Shown one piece after another: positions 53,840-63,246 of a stretch of 63,511 nt of DNA. Location of the stretch: assembly GCF_036568125.1 (NCBI RefSeq), contig NZ_DATCTF010000008.1, positions 1-63,511 on the forward strand. Reading direction: 5' to 3'. Within the stretch, counting starts at the first letter, position 1. Each line of letters opens with the position of its first letter. The translations under genes were made by a program, and so were the position numbers. This DNA is from Magnetovibrio sp. GTDB taxonomy: Bacteria; Pseudomonadota; Alphaproteobacteria; Rhodospirillales; Magnetovibrionaceae. Under the pieces are notes generated by a model. It saw nothing but the letters and a program-made list of their open reading frames with translations, was not told where the DNA came from and did not search any database.

Positions 53840-56800
53840 CCGTCACCCAGGCGCGCTTGTACCAAGGCCTCGACCCCGGGGTAGTCGGTTTTGCCGCTGC
53901 CCAGCAATGGCAACGCATCGACCGCCAGCACCGATTTTGGCACCATGATCTCGGCGATGCCGGATCCCTTGGCGGCTTTCAGCAAATCGTCGCGGGTGGC
54001 CTTGTCGAACTCGCTGACCAAGACGACCTGCTCGCCTTTTTTCGGATCGGGCAAGGTGATCGCGGCATGGCGCGTATCCGGCCAAGTGGCCAATGCCAAA
54101 TCTTCAACCGCCCCCAGAGACACCATTTCACCGGCGATTTTAGCAAAGCGCTTGGCCCGGCCTTGGATGGTGACGAAACCGAAATCGTCAATGGAAACGA
54201 TATCGCCGGTGTCGTACCAGCCGTCTTTGGGCGGCACCAAAACGCCGGGATTATCCGCCAGCAGGTAGCCCATCATCACATTGGGGCCGCGCACCACCAG
54301 CTTGCCACCGCGTTCGATCCCCGGAACGGCAACCAGCTTATGCTCGATCCCCGGCAACAAGCGCCCCACGGTACCGAGTTTAAAATGCATTGGGGTATTG
54401 AACGACAAGACCGGGGCCGTTTCGGTTGCGCCGTAGCCTTCCAAAATCCGCAAACCGAATTTTTCCACGAAATCTTTGCGGGTATCGTCTTTGACTTTTT
54501 CCGCGCCCGCACAGACGTAACGGACTTTGAAAAAATCGTACGGATTGGCGGCGCGGGCATATCCCGCCAAGAACGTGTCGGTGCCGAACATGATGGTCGC
54601 ATTGGAATCGTATACCAATTCCGGCACCACCCGGTAATGCAACGGCGATGGATAGAGGAATGTGCGCACGCCCGCCAGAACCGGCAAAAGCATCCCGCTG
54701 GTGAGACCGAAGCTGTGAAACACCGGCAGGGCGTTGAACACGACGTCGGTGGGGTTGAATTCGATCCGCGCCGCCAACTGATAGCGATTGGCCAATAGAT
54801 TGTCGTGGCTGAGCACCACGCCCTTGGGCGCGCCTTCGGACCCCGAAGTGAACAACACTGCCGCGGGGCGCTGCGGGTCTTTGACGAAACCGCGATGCCA
54901 CGCCCGCGCCGCAAAGGTCGAAAACATCACCGCGCCCAGCTTATCGATAAAGCCGACACCCGCTTTGACGTCTTCCAACCACACCACTTTGGTATGTTCG
55001 CGCAAGGCGTCGATGGTTTGATGCAGTTCGCCCGCCTCGACAAACGCCTTGGAGGTCAACAGCACGTCCACTTCCGCCGTTTTTAGTGCCGAGATCATAT
55101 TGCCGACGCCGGCAGAGAAATTGAGCATCGCCGGAACCCGCCCCACCGCTTGCAAGGCGAAAAACGTCACCGCCGTGCCGACAGAATTGGGCAGCAATAC
55201 ACCGACGTTGGCACCCTTGCCGGTGATCCTTGCGAGTTTGCGCCCCAACGCGATGGAACCGCTGACCAGCTTGCCGTAGCTCAGCGGCGCGCGGGCGATG
55301 TCTTCCAGCACGATTGCGCGCGATCCATAGATGGTGCGGGCGTCCAAAAGCGCGTCGAACAGGGTTTGGCGGGTACGGCGCGATTCAAACATCAAATCGC
55401 TCATCACGTCGTACAGTTCAAGCCCTGCTTGGGCGCGGCGGGCGGAACCTTTCAACTCTGTATTGACCGTCAAACGCCGCGGCGGCAAAACGGTTAACGT
55501 GATTTTCGGGAACCAGCGCCGGCGTACCGTGCCCTTGAGGCGCGAAAACATGGAAAATTCCGCCCCGTCGATGCGCACCGGCAACACATCCGCGTCGGCC
55601 TTGTCGGCAATCAGCGCCGGACCTTCGTAGACCTTCATCAGGCCGCCGGTGACGGTGATGCGACCTTCGGGAAAGATCACGCACTTTTTGCCCTTGGCGA
55701 CTTCCTTGATCAACGACTTGGTGCTGAGCGGCTTGGTCGGATCCATGGGGAACGCTTCGAACAACATCAAGAACGGCCGCACCCACCACCGTTCCGCCAT
55801 GTGGGTGTTGATGGCGAACATCGGTTTTTCCGGCAAGAACGCCGCCAGCAACGCACCGTCCAAGAACGACACGTGGTTGACAACGATCACCGCCTTGTCG
55901 CCAACCGCTTGCCAATTCTCCAAGCCCTTGACCTCGACGCGAAAGGCCAGCTTGAACAACCACACCATGAACGCCTTGATCAAGGCATCCGGCAGCAAGC
56001 GACAGATGTAGAGCGCCACGCCCGCGTTGGCGATGGCGACGGTCATGAACACGCCCGGCACCGTCATGCCGCCCGCCAACAATCCCGACACCACCAAAGC
56101 CGAAACCACCATGAACAAGGCGTTGACGATGTTATTGGATGCGATGTCGCGTGACCGGTGGGTATCTTCGCCGCGACTTTGCAAAATGGCGTACAGCGGC
56201 ACGATGTACAGGCCGCCGCAGATCGCCACCATCAGCAAATCGAAGGTGATGCGCATGCCGATGGGTTGGGCCAGAAACGTCTGCACTCCGGCCAATTCGC
56301 CACCGATGCCGATCAGCGCCGACACATGAGTGCTGGCGAAATACAGATCGGTCATGAACACCGTCATCAAGATCGCGCCGAACGGCACATACTTAGCCGT
56401 GACCTCGCCCTTCAACACCTTGCTGCACAGCATTGACCCGATGGCGATGCCAATGGAGAAAATCGACAGAAACAGCGTTACCACGCTTTCGTCGCCGTTC
56501 AACGTCACCTTGGCAAAGGTCGGAAACTGACTGAGAAACGTCGCCCCCACCAGCCAGAACCACGAGATCCCCAAGATCGACAAAAACACATCGCGCCGCC
56601 CGATCGCATGACGCAACATCCGTGCGGTCGCGCCGATCACGTTGAGATCGACCTTCAGATCCTGGTTGAGCGCAGGCGCTGCGGGGATGAAGAGGCTGGC
56701 GGCGTAACCGAGCAACGCCACCGCCACGATCAGGCTCGACACCAACAGCACACCGCCGTCGGTCAGGATCAACAAGCCGCCCGCGATGGTACCGAGCAAG

Positions 56801-57273
56801 ATGGCGAGAAAGGTTCCGGCCTCGACCATCGCGTTGCCGGCGATCAGTTCATCCGCATGCAGGTGTTGCGGCAAGATTGCGTACTTGACCGGACCGAACA
56901 ACGACGACTGCGCGCCCATCAAAAACAACACCGCCATCAACGCCCAGACGTTTTGGCTGAAAAACGCCGCCGCCGCGCCGGTCATGATCACCACTTCGGC
57001 GGCTTTGACGAACCGCGCCAATTGCGCCTTGTCGAAACGATCGGCAAGTTGCCCGGCGGTGGCGCTGAACAGAAAGAACGGCAAAATGAACACACCCGCC
57101 GCCGCCGTGACCATTAACGGACCATCGATCCCGGCGGCTTCCGCCAGTTCGTATGTCACCAGCATCACCAACGCACTTTTGAACAAATTGTCGTTCATCG
57201 CGCCCAAAAACTGGGTCACAAACAGCGGCAGAAAGCGACGGCTTTTCAGCAGGTGAGCCATGTCGAAACTCAT
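53836..57273 (-). CDS. aas: LplT-Aas fusion: lysophospholipid flippase plus acyltransferase/acyl-ACP synthetase
   Basis: Encodes 1145 residues in three parts: an N-terminal MFS transporter (about 1-430; SRRFLPLFVTQFLGAMNDNLFKSAL) like LplT; a PlsC acyltransferase (about 440-620; NHVSFLDGALLA with H-x4-D, FPEGRIT); and a C-terminal acyl-ACP synthetase (about 650-1140; AVLFTSGSEGAPKGVVLSH). It flips lysophospholipids inward and re-acylates them in the inner membrane. In E. coli lplT and aas are separate genes; here they are fused. It is the middle gene of a coupled three-gene operon. Confidence 0.9.
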   Translation of the reverse strand: MSFDMAHLLKSRRFLPLFVTQFLGAMNDNLFKSALVMLVTYELAEAAGIDGPLMVTAAAGVFILPFFLFSATAGQLADRFDKAQLARFVKAAEVVIMTGAAAAFFSQNVWALMAVLFLMGAQSSLFGPVKYAILPQHLHADELIAGNAMVEAGTFLAILLGTIAGGLLILTDGGVLLVSSLIVAVALLGYAASLFIPAAPALNQDLKVDLNVIGATARMLRHAIGRRDVFLSILGISWFWLVGATFLSQFPTFAKVTLNGDESVVTLFLSIFSIGIAIGSMLCSKVLKGEVTAKYVPFGAILMTVFMTDLYFASTHVSALIGIGGELAGVQTFLAQPIGMRITFDLLMVAICGGLYIVPLYAILQSRGEDTHRSRDIASNNIVNALFMVVSALVVSGLLAGGMTVPGVFMTVAIANAGVALYICRLLPDALIKAFMVWLFKLAFRVEVKGLENWQAVGDKAVIVVNHVSFLDGALLAAFLPEKPMFAINTHMAERWWVRPFLMLFEAFPMDPTKPLSTKSLIKEVAKGKKCVIFPEGRITVTGGLMKVYEGPALIADKADADVLPVRIDGAEFSMFSRLKGTVRRRWFPKITLTVLPPRRLTVNTELKGSARRAQAGLELYDVMSDLMFESRRTRQTLFDALLDARTIYGSRAIVLEDIARAPLSYGKLVSGSIALGRKLARITGKGANVGVLLPNSVGTAVTFFALQAVGRVPAMLNFSAGVGNMISALKTAEVDVLLTSKAFVEAGELHQTIDALREHTKVVWLEDVKAGVGFIDKLGAVMFSTFAARAWHRGFVKDPQRPAAVLFTSGSEGAPKGVVLSHDNLLANRYQLAARIEFNPTDVVFNALPVFHSFGLTSGMLLPVLAGVRTFLYPSPLHYRVVPELVYDSNATIMFGTDTFLAGYARAANPYDFFKVRYVCAGAEKVKDDTRKDFVEKFGLRILEGYGATETAPVLSFNTPMHFKLGTVGRLLPGIEHKLVAVPGIERGGKLVVRGPNVMMGYLLADNPGVLVPPKDGWYDTGDIVSIDDFGFVTIQGRAKRFAKIAGEMVSLGAVEDLALATWPDTRHAAITLPDPKKGEQVVLVSEFDKATRDDLLKAAKGSGIAEIMVPKSVLAVDALPLLGSGKTDYPGVEALVQARLGDG

Positions 57274-58445
57274 GTCTTGTGTCCCTCGTTCTGAGCTTTT
57301 TGCGTTTCAATCGCATGTTTGCGAACCGCGCCGATAAAATCGACGCTAAAGGATATCACATCGGGGTGGTCCATAATGAACGTATGGCTCGCGGGCACGA
57401 CCAGATGTTTGCTCATGTGCTTCAATTTGGTCTCTTCGATGTCCACCACACCGTCCCCATCCCCGCTCAACACCGACACACGCCCCGCGATGACCGCAAA
57501 CGGCGACGGCGGTTTCGCCAATACCTGCATAGAGGGTGAAGCCAGATCCGTCAAAGCCGGACCGAGGAGCGTGCGAAAAAAGGCGTACTGCGATAGGGTT
57601 CGCGCCACGTGGCTGCCTTGGTTTGGTGGCGCCAACATCACCACCCGCCCCACTTCAAAATCTTGTTTATTCTGCTCTAAAGCCTGCCGCACCACCGGAC
57701 CGCCTAAGGAATGGGTCACGAACGACACCGTGCGTACGCCTTTCAGTCCGTCTAGAACACGGTTCAGCGCACGAGCATGATCCGCGATCGCACCTTGGGT
57801 GCTGGCATAGTTGAACTGGACCGCTTCGAACCCCTGCGCGCGCAGCTCTTCGGCCATCTTATCGAGACTATGCGCGGACCGCCCCAGACCGTGTACCAGC
57901 ACCACCGCATCGGGACGCGGGGCCTGAATACGCCCTTGGGCAACCATCGTATCCAACGCCGCCAGCATCTCGTCTTCCCTGCCCCAGTCGTGGCGAAGGT
58001 TGTGACGGTCCAGCAAGCGACAATGCCCGGTCCAGGCATGACACTGCACCCGCCAGCCGTCGCTGATGCGTACATCGGTCCACAGTTGGCGTCCGCCCAA
58101 GGTCGGTACCGGCACGTTGAACACCAAGGCCATCGCCTGCACGGCCAATGCAATGGCGAAACCCCACACAACCAACGTTTTCCAACTGCGGCGCTTAAAC
58201 AGATTTGGCAGCCGCAACCAGCGTTGCCCGGATCCGCCTTGGGGTTCGCGGACGGAAGTGCCCGGTGCGCCATCCTTGCGCCCGAAAGATGCTTTGGCAC
58301 GAGGTTTCAGTTTGGGTTCAAGTTTAATGTGCGGGCTTTTGCGCTTTTCCAGCGCCCGGCCGCTCAACAACATCTCGCCAAAGGATCTGGCGAGATCGTC
58401 CTTTCCTTTGACGCCAAAACCGGATTTGTCTTTTTGCCTACTCAT
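57270..58445 (-). CDS. Membrane-anchored alpha/beta hydrolase
   Basis: Encodes 391 residues. A ~110-residue polar N-terminus with a membrane segment (WKTLVVWGFAIALAVQAMALV) precedes an alpha/beta hydrolase domain with HG oxyanion VVLVHGLGRSAHSLD and nucleophile elbow THSLGGPVV (Ser); a late His is in ASHTFIM. Lipase or esterase activity near membrane lipids is likely because the next genes are LplT-Aas and a ceramidase. Its stop overlaps the LplT-Aas start (ATGA). A TetR-like operator is just upstream. Confidence 0.8.
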   Translation of the reverse strand: MSRQKDKSGFGVKGKDDLARSFGEMLLSGRALEKRKSPHIKLEPKLKPRAKASFGRKDGAPGTSVREPQGGSGQRWLRLPNLFKRRSWKTLVVWGFAIALAVQAMALVFNVPVPTLGGRQLWTDVRISDGWRVQCHAWTGHCRLLDRHNLRHDWGREDEMLAALDTMVAQGRIQAPRPDAVVLVHGLGRSAHSLDKMAEELRAQGFEAVQFNYASTQGAIADHARALNRVLDGLKGVRTVSFVTHSLGGPVVRQALEQNKQDFEVGRVVMLAPPNQGSHVARTLSQYAFFRTLLGPALTDLASPSMQVLAKPPSPFAVIAGRVSVLSGDGDGVVDIEETKLKHMSKHLVVPASHTFIMDHPDVISFSVDFIGAVRKHAIETQKAQNEGHKT

Positions 58446-58474
58446 GTTCGCAGATCCTGTAACGCGACACCTAA

Positions 58475-58496
58475 TGTAAACAATCGTTCACTTACA
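58475..58496. promoter_or_regulatory. TetR-type operator candidate before the lipid operon
   Basis: TGTAA (58475-58479) and TTACA (58492-58496) are perfectly inverted across a 12-base spacer, with a nested GTAAAC/GTTCAC dyad. This layered palindrome is of the kind bound by TetR-family repressors. It lies 30 bases before the first gene of the hydrolase-aas-ceramidase operon. Confidence 0.45.
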
Positions 58497-58602
58497 ATAA
58501 GCCCCAAAGGGGCAAGTGTCAATTGCGCCCGGCTTGATCATGGCAAAATCCCTGAAAACCGGCGATGACGGCCATCACACGAAGCAATATCCCGAATTGC
58601 CG

Positions 58603-58630
58603 AAAAAAAACGCCGCCCCGAGGGACGGCG
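58603..58630 (-). terminator. Terminator of the pst-phoUB operon
   Basis: On the minus strand CGCCG-CCC / GGG-CGGCG with a small loop is followed by eight T. It is 25 bases after the phoB stop. Confidence 0.8.
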
Positions 58631-58654
58631 CTTCACAGCGAATGACAGACAGCT

Positions 58655-59350
58655 TCAGATGCCTTTGTCCGTATCGATGGCGTAGCCTTCGCCGCGCACC
58701 GTGCGAATCACGTCCTCGCCGCCGCCTTCGTTGAGGGCTTTGCGCAACCGGCGAATGTGCACATCGACGGTTCGGTCTTCGACATAGACGTCACGGCCCC
58801 ACACCAGATCGAGCAACCGTTCGCGTGAAAACACGCGGCCGGGCCGCTCCATCAAGGTTTTCAGCAAGCGAAATTCGGTCGGACCTAAGTGAATCGAACG
58901 ACCGTCGCGGTTGACCTTATGCTGGGCCAAGTCCATGGCGATGTCGGCGTACTGCAACGCTTCGCTCGACAAGGACGGATTGGCGCGGCGCAACAGCGCC
59001 TTGATGCGCGCCACCACTTCGCGTGGACTGTAAGGTTTGACCACGTAATCGTCGGCGCCGGTTTCGATGCCGCGCACGCGGTCTTCTTCCTCACCACGAG
59101 CCGTCAGCATCAAGATCGGGATTTCACGGGTGTCGGAAGAACCGCGCAGTTGGCGGCACACTTCGATACCGCTCAGGCCCGGCAGCATCCAATCGAGCAC
59201 GATCGCATCGGGGGTGTTTTCCTGGGCCATCAACAAGCCCTCTTCCCCGTCTTGGGCGATCAAGACCCTGAAACCTTCTTTTTCGAGATTGTACGACAAC
59301 AGTTCCGCCTGGGGCGGTTCGTCCTCGACAATAAGAACCATGTGTTCCAA
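58655..59350 (-). CDS. phoB: Phosphate regulon response regulator PhoB
   Basis: Encodes 231 residues: an N-terminal receiver domain (phosphorylated Asp in IVLDWMLPGLSG, conserved Lys in VVKPYSP) and a C-terminal winged-helix DNA-binding domain ending RTVRGEGYAIDTDKGI. It controls phosphate-starvation genes with PhoR, which is not in this window. It lies 10 bases after phoU on the same strand and is followed by a terminator. Confidence 0.95.
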   Translation of the reverse strand: MEHMVLIVEDEPPQAELLSYNLEKEGFRVLIAQDGEEGLLMAQENTPDAIVLDWMLPGLSGIEVCRQLRGSSDTREIPILMLTARGEEEDRVRGIETGADDYVVKPYSPREVVARIKALLRRANPSLSSEALQYADIAMDLAQHKVNRDGRSIHLGPTEFRLLKTLMERPGRVFSRERLLDLVWGRDVYVEDRTVDVHIRRLRKALNEGGGEDVIRTVRGEGYAIDTDKGI

Positions 59351-59360
59351 GTCAGTCTCC

Positions 59361-60074
59361 TCAGCCCTCTTCGATCACCGTCTCGCTTGAACGATCGCTT
59401 TTGGGGCGTTCAACGGCAGGCATTTCGCCAGACACGAGAAAGTGAACATTTTCGGCGATGGATGTGACGTGATCGCCGATACGCTCGACATTCTTGGCCA
59501 CAAACAAAAGATGCGTGCACGCCGTGATGTTGCGTGGATCCTCTAGCATGTAGGTCAACAGCTCGCGAAACAAGCTCGTGTGCATCAAATCGACCTCTTC
59601 GTCGCGCATGCGCACATCATCGGCCTTGGCCATATCATGCGCACCATAAGCGTCGAGCACGTTCTTGATCATGCCTTGCACTTGACGCGCCATGCGCTGG
59701 ATGCTCGCTGTGGCGTTGCCTACCGGCTCCATGGTCGACAACGTCAGCGTACGTTTGGCGACGTTTTTGGCGTAATCGCCAATGCGTTCCAAGTTCGCAG
59801 CCATTTTCAGCGCCACCACGACGGCGCGCAAATCATCGGCCATCGGCTGGCGCAGGGCCAAAACGCGAATGGTGAAGTTGTCGATCTCTTCTTCAAGCAG
59901 GTCGATCTGCTTGTCGGTTTCGATCACTTTTTGCGCCAACGTCACGTCGCGGCGGTTCAGCGCATCGACGGCATCGGCCAGCTGGCGCTCGGCCAGCCCG
60001 CCCATTTGGGCGATAATGCCGTCAAGTTTGCTCAGGTCTTCGTCAAAAGACGAAACGATATGTTCGTGTTCCAT
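59361..60074 (-). CDS. phoU: Phosphate-transport regulator PhoU
   Basis: Encodes 237 residues, all-helical, with two PhoU repeats (LRQPMADDLRAVVVALKMAANLERIGDYAKNVAKR and the second FVAKNVERIGDHVTSIAE). It curbs PhoB activity when phosphate is plentiful and works with PstB. It sits between pstB and phoB. Confidence 0.95.
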   Translation of the reverse strand: MEHEHIVSSFDEDLSKLDGIIAQMGGLAERQLADAVDALNRRDVTLAQKVIETDKQIDLLEEEIDNFTIRVLALRQPMADDLRAVVVALKMAANLERIGDYAKNVAKRTLTLSTMEPVGNATASIQRMARQVQGMIKNVLDAYGAHDMAKADDVRMRDEEVDLMHTSLFRELLTYMLEDPRNITACTHLLFVAKNVERIGDHVTSIAENVHFLVSGEMPAVERPKSDRSSETVIEEG

Positions 60075-60089
60075 CGGGTTGCGGTCCCC

Positions 60090-60911
60090 TTAACCGATGC
60101 GGCCCGTAACGTACGCCTGGGTGCGTTCGTCTTCGGGTTTGGTGAAAATGTCCGTGGTATCGCCCTGTTCGACCAGTTCGCCGAGATGGAAGAACGCGGT
60201 CTTTTGCGACACGCGCGCAGCCTGCTGCATGGAGTGCGTCACCATGATGATGGTATAGTTTTCCTTAAGCTCATCGATCAGCTCTTCGATCTTAGCCGTG
60301 GCGATTGGATCCAACGCCGAGCACGGCTCGTCCATCAAAATCACTTCCGGTTCCACCGCAATGGCACGGGCAATACACAAGCGTTGCTGCTGCCCACCGG
60401 AAAGACCGGTGCCGGGCGCTTCCAAACGGTCGCGCACTTCATCGAGAAGACCCGCCTTTTCCAGACTGGTCAACACGATTTCATCCATGTCGTTGCGATT
60501 TTTCGCCAGTCCGTGAATGCGCGGACCGTATGCCACGTTGTCGTAAATCGATTTGGGAAACGGGTTGGGTTTTTGGAACACCATGCCGACACGCGCGCGC
60601 AAGTGCACGACATCGACGCCGCGGGCATAGATGTCTTCACCGTCCAGCGTCATTTGACCTTCGATGCGACACCCGTCAACCACGTCATTCATGCGATTGA
60701 GGCAACGCAAAAACGTCGACTTACCGCAACCGGACGGACCGATCAGCGCCGTAACCATGTTCGACGGAATATCGAGGTTGATGTTTTTCAGCGCCTGCTT
60801 GTCGCCGTAAAAAACGTTGACGCCTTGTGCCGTAACCTTATGCGGCAAGCTGACCCCGTGTGGATTGACACGGGCCAGATCGGAAACTTCTGTGTGAATG
60901 GCAAGTTCCAT
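60090..60911 (-). CDS. pstB: Phosphate import ATPase PstB
   Basis: Encodes 273 residues. Walker [20 protein letters not shown], signature [14 protein letters not shown] and Walker [17 protein letters not shown] are standard PstB. The lengthened N-terminus is a common alphaproteobacterial variant. It supplies ATP to PstCA in the inner membrane and couples to PhoU. It lies 12 bases after pstA. Confidence 0.97.
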   Translation of the reverse strand: MELAIHTEVSDLARVNPHGVSLPHKVTAQGVNVFYGDKQALKNINLDIPSNMVTALIGPSGCGKSTFLRCLNRMNDVVDGCRIEGQMTLDGEDIYARGVDVVHLRARVGMVFQKPNPFPKSIYDNVAYGPRIHGLAKNRNDMDEIVLTSLEKAGLLDEVRDRLEAPGTGLSGGQQQRLCIARAIAVEPEVILMDEPCSALDPIATAKIEELIDELKENYTIIMVTHSMQQAARVSQKTAFFHLGELVEQGDTTDIFTKPEDERTQAYVTGRIG

Positions 60912-60923
60912 TATGCGTACTCC

Positions 60924-62177
60924 TTACCAGCGTCGTTCGAACTTCCGACGCAGGATCACCGCGAGCAAGTTCATAATAATGAGAAAACCAACGAGGACGA
61001 TGATCGCCGCAGCGGTGCGTTCGGTGAACGCCCGTTCGGGACTGTCCGCCCACAAATAAATCTGCACCGGCAATGCCGTCGCCGGATCGACGAAGCTGCC
61101 CGGAATATCGACGATGAATGCCACCATGCCGATCATCAAAAGCGGCGCGCTTTCGCCCAACGCCTGGGCCATGCCGATAATCGTACCGGTCAGCATGCCG
61201 GGCATTGCCAACGGCAAAACATGATGGACGACCGTCTGCACTTTGCTTGCACCAATGCCGTAGGCCGCTTCGCGGATCGACGGCGGCACCGCGCGCAATG
61301 CCGCACGCGCGGCGATGATGATGGTCGGCAGCGTCATCAGCGCCAGCACCATGCCGCCGACAACGGGGGCCGAACGCGGCAACATGAAGAAGTTCAAAAA
61401 TACCGCCAATCCCAACAAGCCGAACACGATCGACGGCACTGCCGCGAGGTTGTTGATGTTGACCTCGATCAGATCGGTCCACCTATTTTTGGGCGCAAAC
61501 TCTTCCAGATACACCGCGGTCATGATGCCGAGCGGGAACGACAGTAAGAAACAGATCGAAAGGCTCAGCAACGAGCCCATGAACGCGCCGAGAATGCCCG
61601 CCAGTTCCGGTTCGCGGGAATCGCCTGCGGTAAAGAAGCGGGTGTTGAACTGCAGTTCGATAAGATCGCCCGCCAACCATTGGTCGACCCAGGCGATTTC
61701 CTTGTCGGTTACGCGGCGATCATCTTCCGGTGCGTTGCGGTCGATGGCACCCTTCATCAACATGTCGATGTCATCGGATGCCGGCAACCAGATGGTGCGC
61801 ACTTGACCGAGCAGCTCCGGGTCTTGCTTGAACATGTTTTGCAAGTCGAAGCCTGCGCCGGAACTCATCAGCTTATAAAGCAACTTCTTGTCGCTGCGCG
61901 ACTTGACCTCGGGAAAGGTCTCGCGCATGGCATTTTTAACAATGCCCTGCCAGTTGTTGTCCTTCACCATTTCTTCGTCGAACTTCACCGTCAACGCGAC
62001 GTGCGTTTGCTGGAACGCCCCCACGCCGCGAATGCCGATGGCGGTCAACATCACCACGAGAAACGAAATGGCGACCGCGATGGCGACGATCCCATACAGG
62101 CGAAAGCGCTTTTCCGCGCGATAACGCTTTGCGAGACCTTTTTGAATGCGTTCGGACTTGCTCATGGAATCAGTCAT
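60924..62177 (-). CDS. pstA: Phosphate ABC transporter permease PstA
   Basis: Encodes about 417 residues, longer than the 296-residue E. coli protein because a ~200-residue insert lies between the first membrane helix and the permease domain (AFQQTHVALTVKFDEEMVKDN...), as in many alphaproteobacterial PstA. The permease EAA-like loop is AAYGIGASKVQTVVHHVLPLA. Start: ATG 62177 (also GTG 62186, ATG 62165) overlaps the pstC stop, so I cannot fix it exactly. Confidence 0.93.
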   Translation of the reverse strand: MTDSMSKSERIQKGLAKRYRAEKRFRLYGIVAIAVAISFLVVMLTAIGIRGVGAFQQTHVALTVKFDEEMVKDNNWQGIVKNAMRETFPEVKSRSDKKLLYKLMSSGAGFDLQNMFKQDPELLGQVRTIWLPASDDIDMLMKGAIDRNAPEDDRRVTDKEIAWVDQWLAGDLIELQFNTRFFTAGDSREPELAGILGAFMGSLLSLSICFLLSFPLGIMTAVYLEEFAPKNRWTDLIEVNINNLAAVPSIVFGLLGLAVFLNFFMLPRSAPVVGGMVLALMTLPTIIIAARAALRAVPPSIREAAYGIGASKVQTVVHHVLPLAMPGMLTGTIIGMAQALGESAPLLMIGMVAFIVDIPGSFVDPATALPVQIYLWADSPERAFTERTAAAIIVLVGFLIIMNLLAVILRRKFERRW

Positions 62178-63162
62178 ACTGTTCACGATACTTTTTAACG
62201 ATATGAAGGGCGAAGACGTTCAAGACCAAGGTCGTGACAAACAACATCAGACCGAGTGCAAACGCCGCCAAAGTCTTGGCGCTGTCGAATTCTTGGTCGC
62301 CGGTCAACAAGGTGACAATCTGCACCGTCACCGTGGTCACCGCCTGCAAGGGGTTAGCCGTCAAGTTGGCTGCCAAGCCTGCCGCCATCACCACGATCAT
62401 GGTTTCGCCGATGGCGCGCGATGCTGCCAGCAGCAAGCCGCCCATAATCCCCGGCAACGCCGCGGGCAGAACCACATTTCGGATCGTTTCGGATTTGGTT
62501 GCGCCCAGACCGAAAGACCCGTCGCGCATGGCTTGTGGAACGGCGTTGATGACGTCGTCCGACAAGCTGGAAATCAGTGGGGTGATCATCACCCCCATCA
62601 CCAAACCGGCGGCCAGCGCACTTTCGGATGAAACATCGAAGCCAACCGCTTCACCGGTGCCGCGCAACCACGGTGCAACCACAAGCGCGGCGAAAAAACC
62701 GTAAACTACGGTCGGGATACCGGCGAGAATTTCCAAAATCGGCTTAACCCAATTGCGCACATTGGTGTGGGCATATTCGGCCAGATAAATTGCCGCAAAC
62801 AAGCCGACCGGCGTCGCCACCAAAAGTGCGATGGCGCTGATCAACAACGTACCGACGAACAACGGCACCGCGCCGAACGACCCCGATGCGCCGACCTGAT
62901 CGGCGCGAATGGCGGTTTGCGGGCTCCATTCCAAACCGAACAGAAAGTCGGTCATCGGAATTTCGCTAAAGAAACGCATCGCTTCGAACAACAGCGAAGC
63001 GACGATGCCGACCGTGGTCAAAATCGCGACCGTGGAACTGGCGATCAAGACCCCCTTGATCGCGGCTTCCACGGCCTTCTTCGCGCGCCGAGACGGTGTG
63101 ACGTACATCCGGCCTCCACCTTTCTTCGGTGCGCGATTCTTTTGTATCGTTGACGTGGTCAC
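62170..63162 (-). CDS. pstC: Phosphate ABC transporter permease PstC
   Basis: Encodes about 330 residues: an N-terminal polar basic stretch, then a permease with EILAGIPTVVYGFFAA and FGLGATKSETIRNVVLPAALPG. It pairs with PstA in the inner membrane. Start: GTG 63162 has GGAG 9 bases upstream; ATG 63108 with GGTGGAGG and TTG 63177 are alternatives. A strong hairpin lies between it and pstS. Confidence 0.93.
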   Translation of the reverse strand: MTTSTIQKNRAPKKGGGRMYVTPSRRAKKAVEAAIKGVLIASSTVAILTTVGIVASLLFEAMRFFSEIPMTDFLFGLEWSPQTAIRADQVGASGSFGAVPLFVGTLLISAIALLVATPVGLFAAIYLAEYAHTNVRNWVKPILEILAGIPTVVYGFFAALVVAPWLRGTGEAVGFDVSSESALAAGLVMGVMITPLISSLSDDVINAVPQAMRDGSFGLGATKSETIRNVVLPAALPGIMGGLLLAASRAIGETMIVVMAAGLAANLTANPLQAVTTVTVQIVTLLTGDQEFDSAKTLAAFALGLMLFVTTLVLNVFALHIVKKYREQYD

Positions 63163-63184
63163 GTCTGAAATCTCCAAACAAATT

Positions 63185-63220
63185 CCGGCGACGATCTGAA
63201 ATACGTGCGATCGCCGCCGG
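63185..63220 (-). other. Intercistronic hairpin between pstS and pstC
   Basis: CCGGCGACGATC / GATCGCCGCCGG (one mismatch) with a 12-base loop lies between the pstS stop and the pstC start. On the minus strand only a weak AATTTGTTTGG follows. It probably stabilises pstS mRNA or partly ends transcription, giving more PstS than PstCAB. Confidence 0.6.
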
Positions 63221-63246
63221 TTGTTTTGTTCTGTCTTAGTCGGCGA

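Noticed and set aside
58632-58648. CTGTCAT and CTGTGAA repeats as a Pho box
   Set aside because: They are 10 rather than 11 bases apart, lie inside the phoB 3' end region and upstream of its terminator, so they cannot easily drive the next gene.
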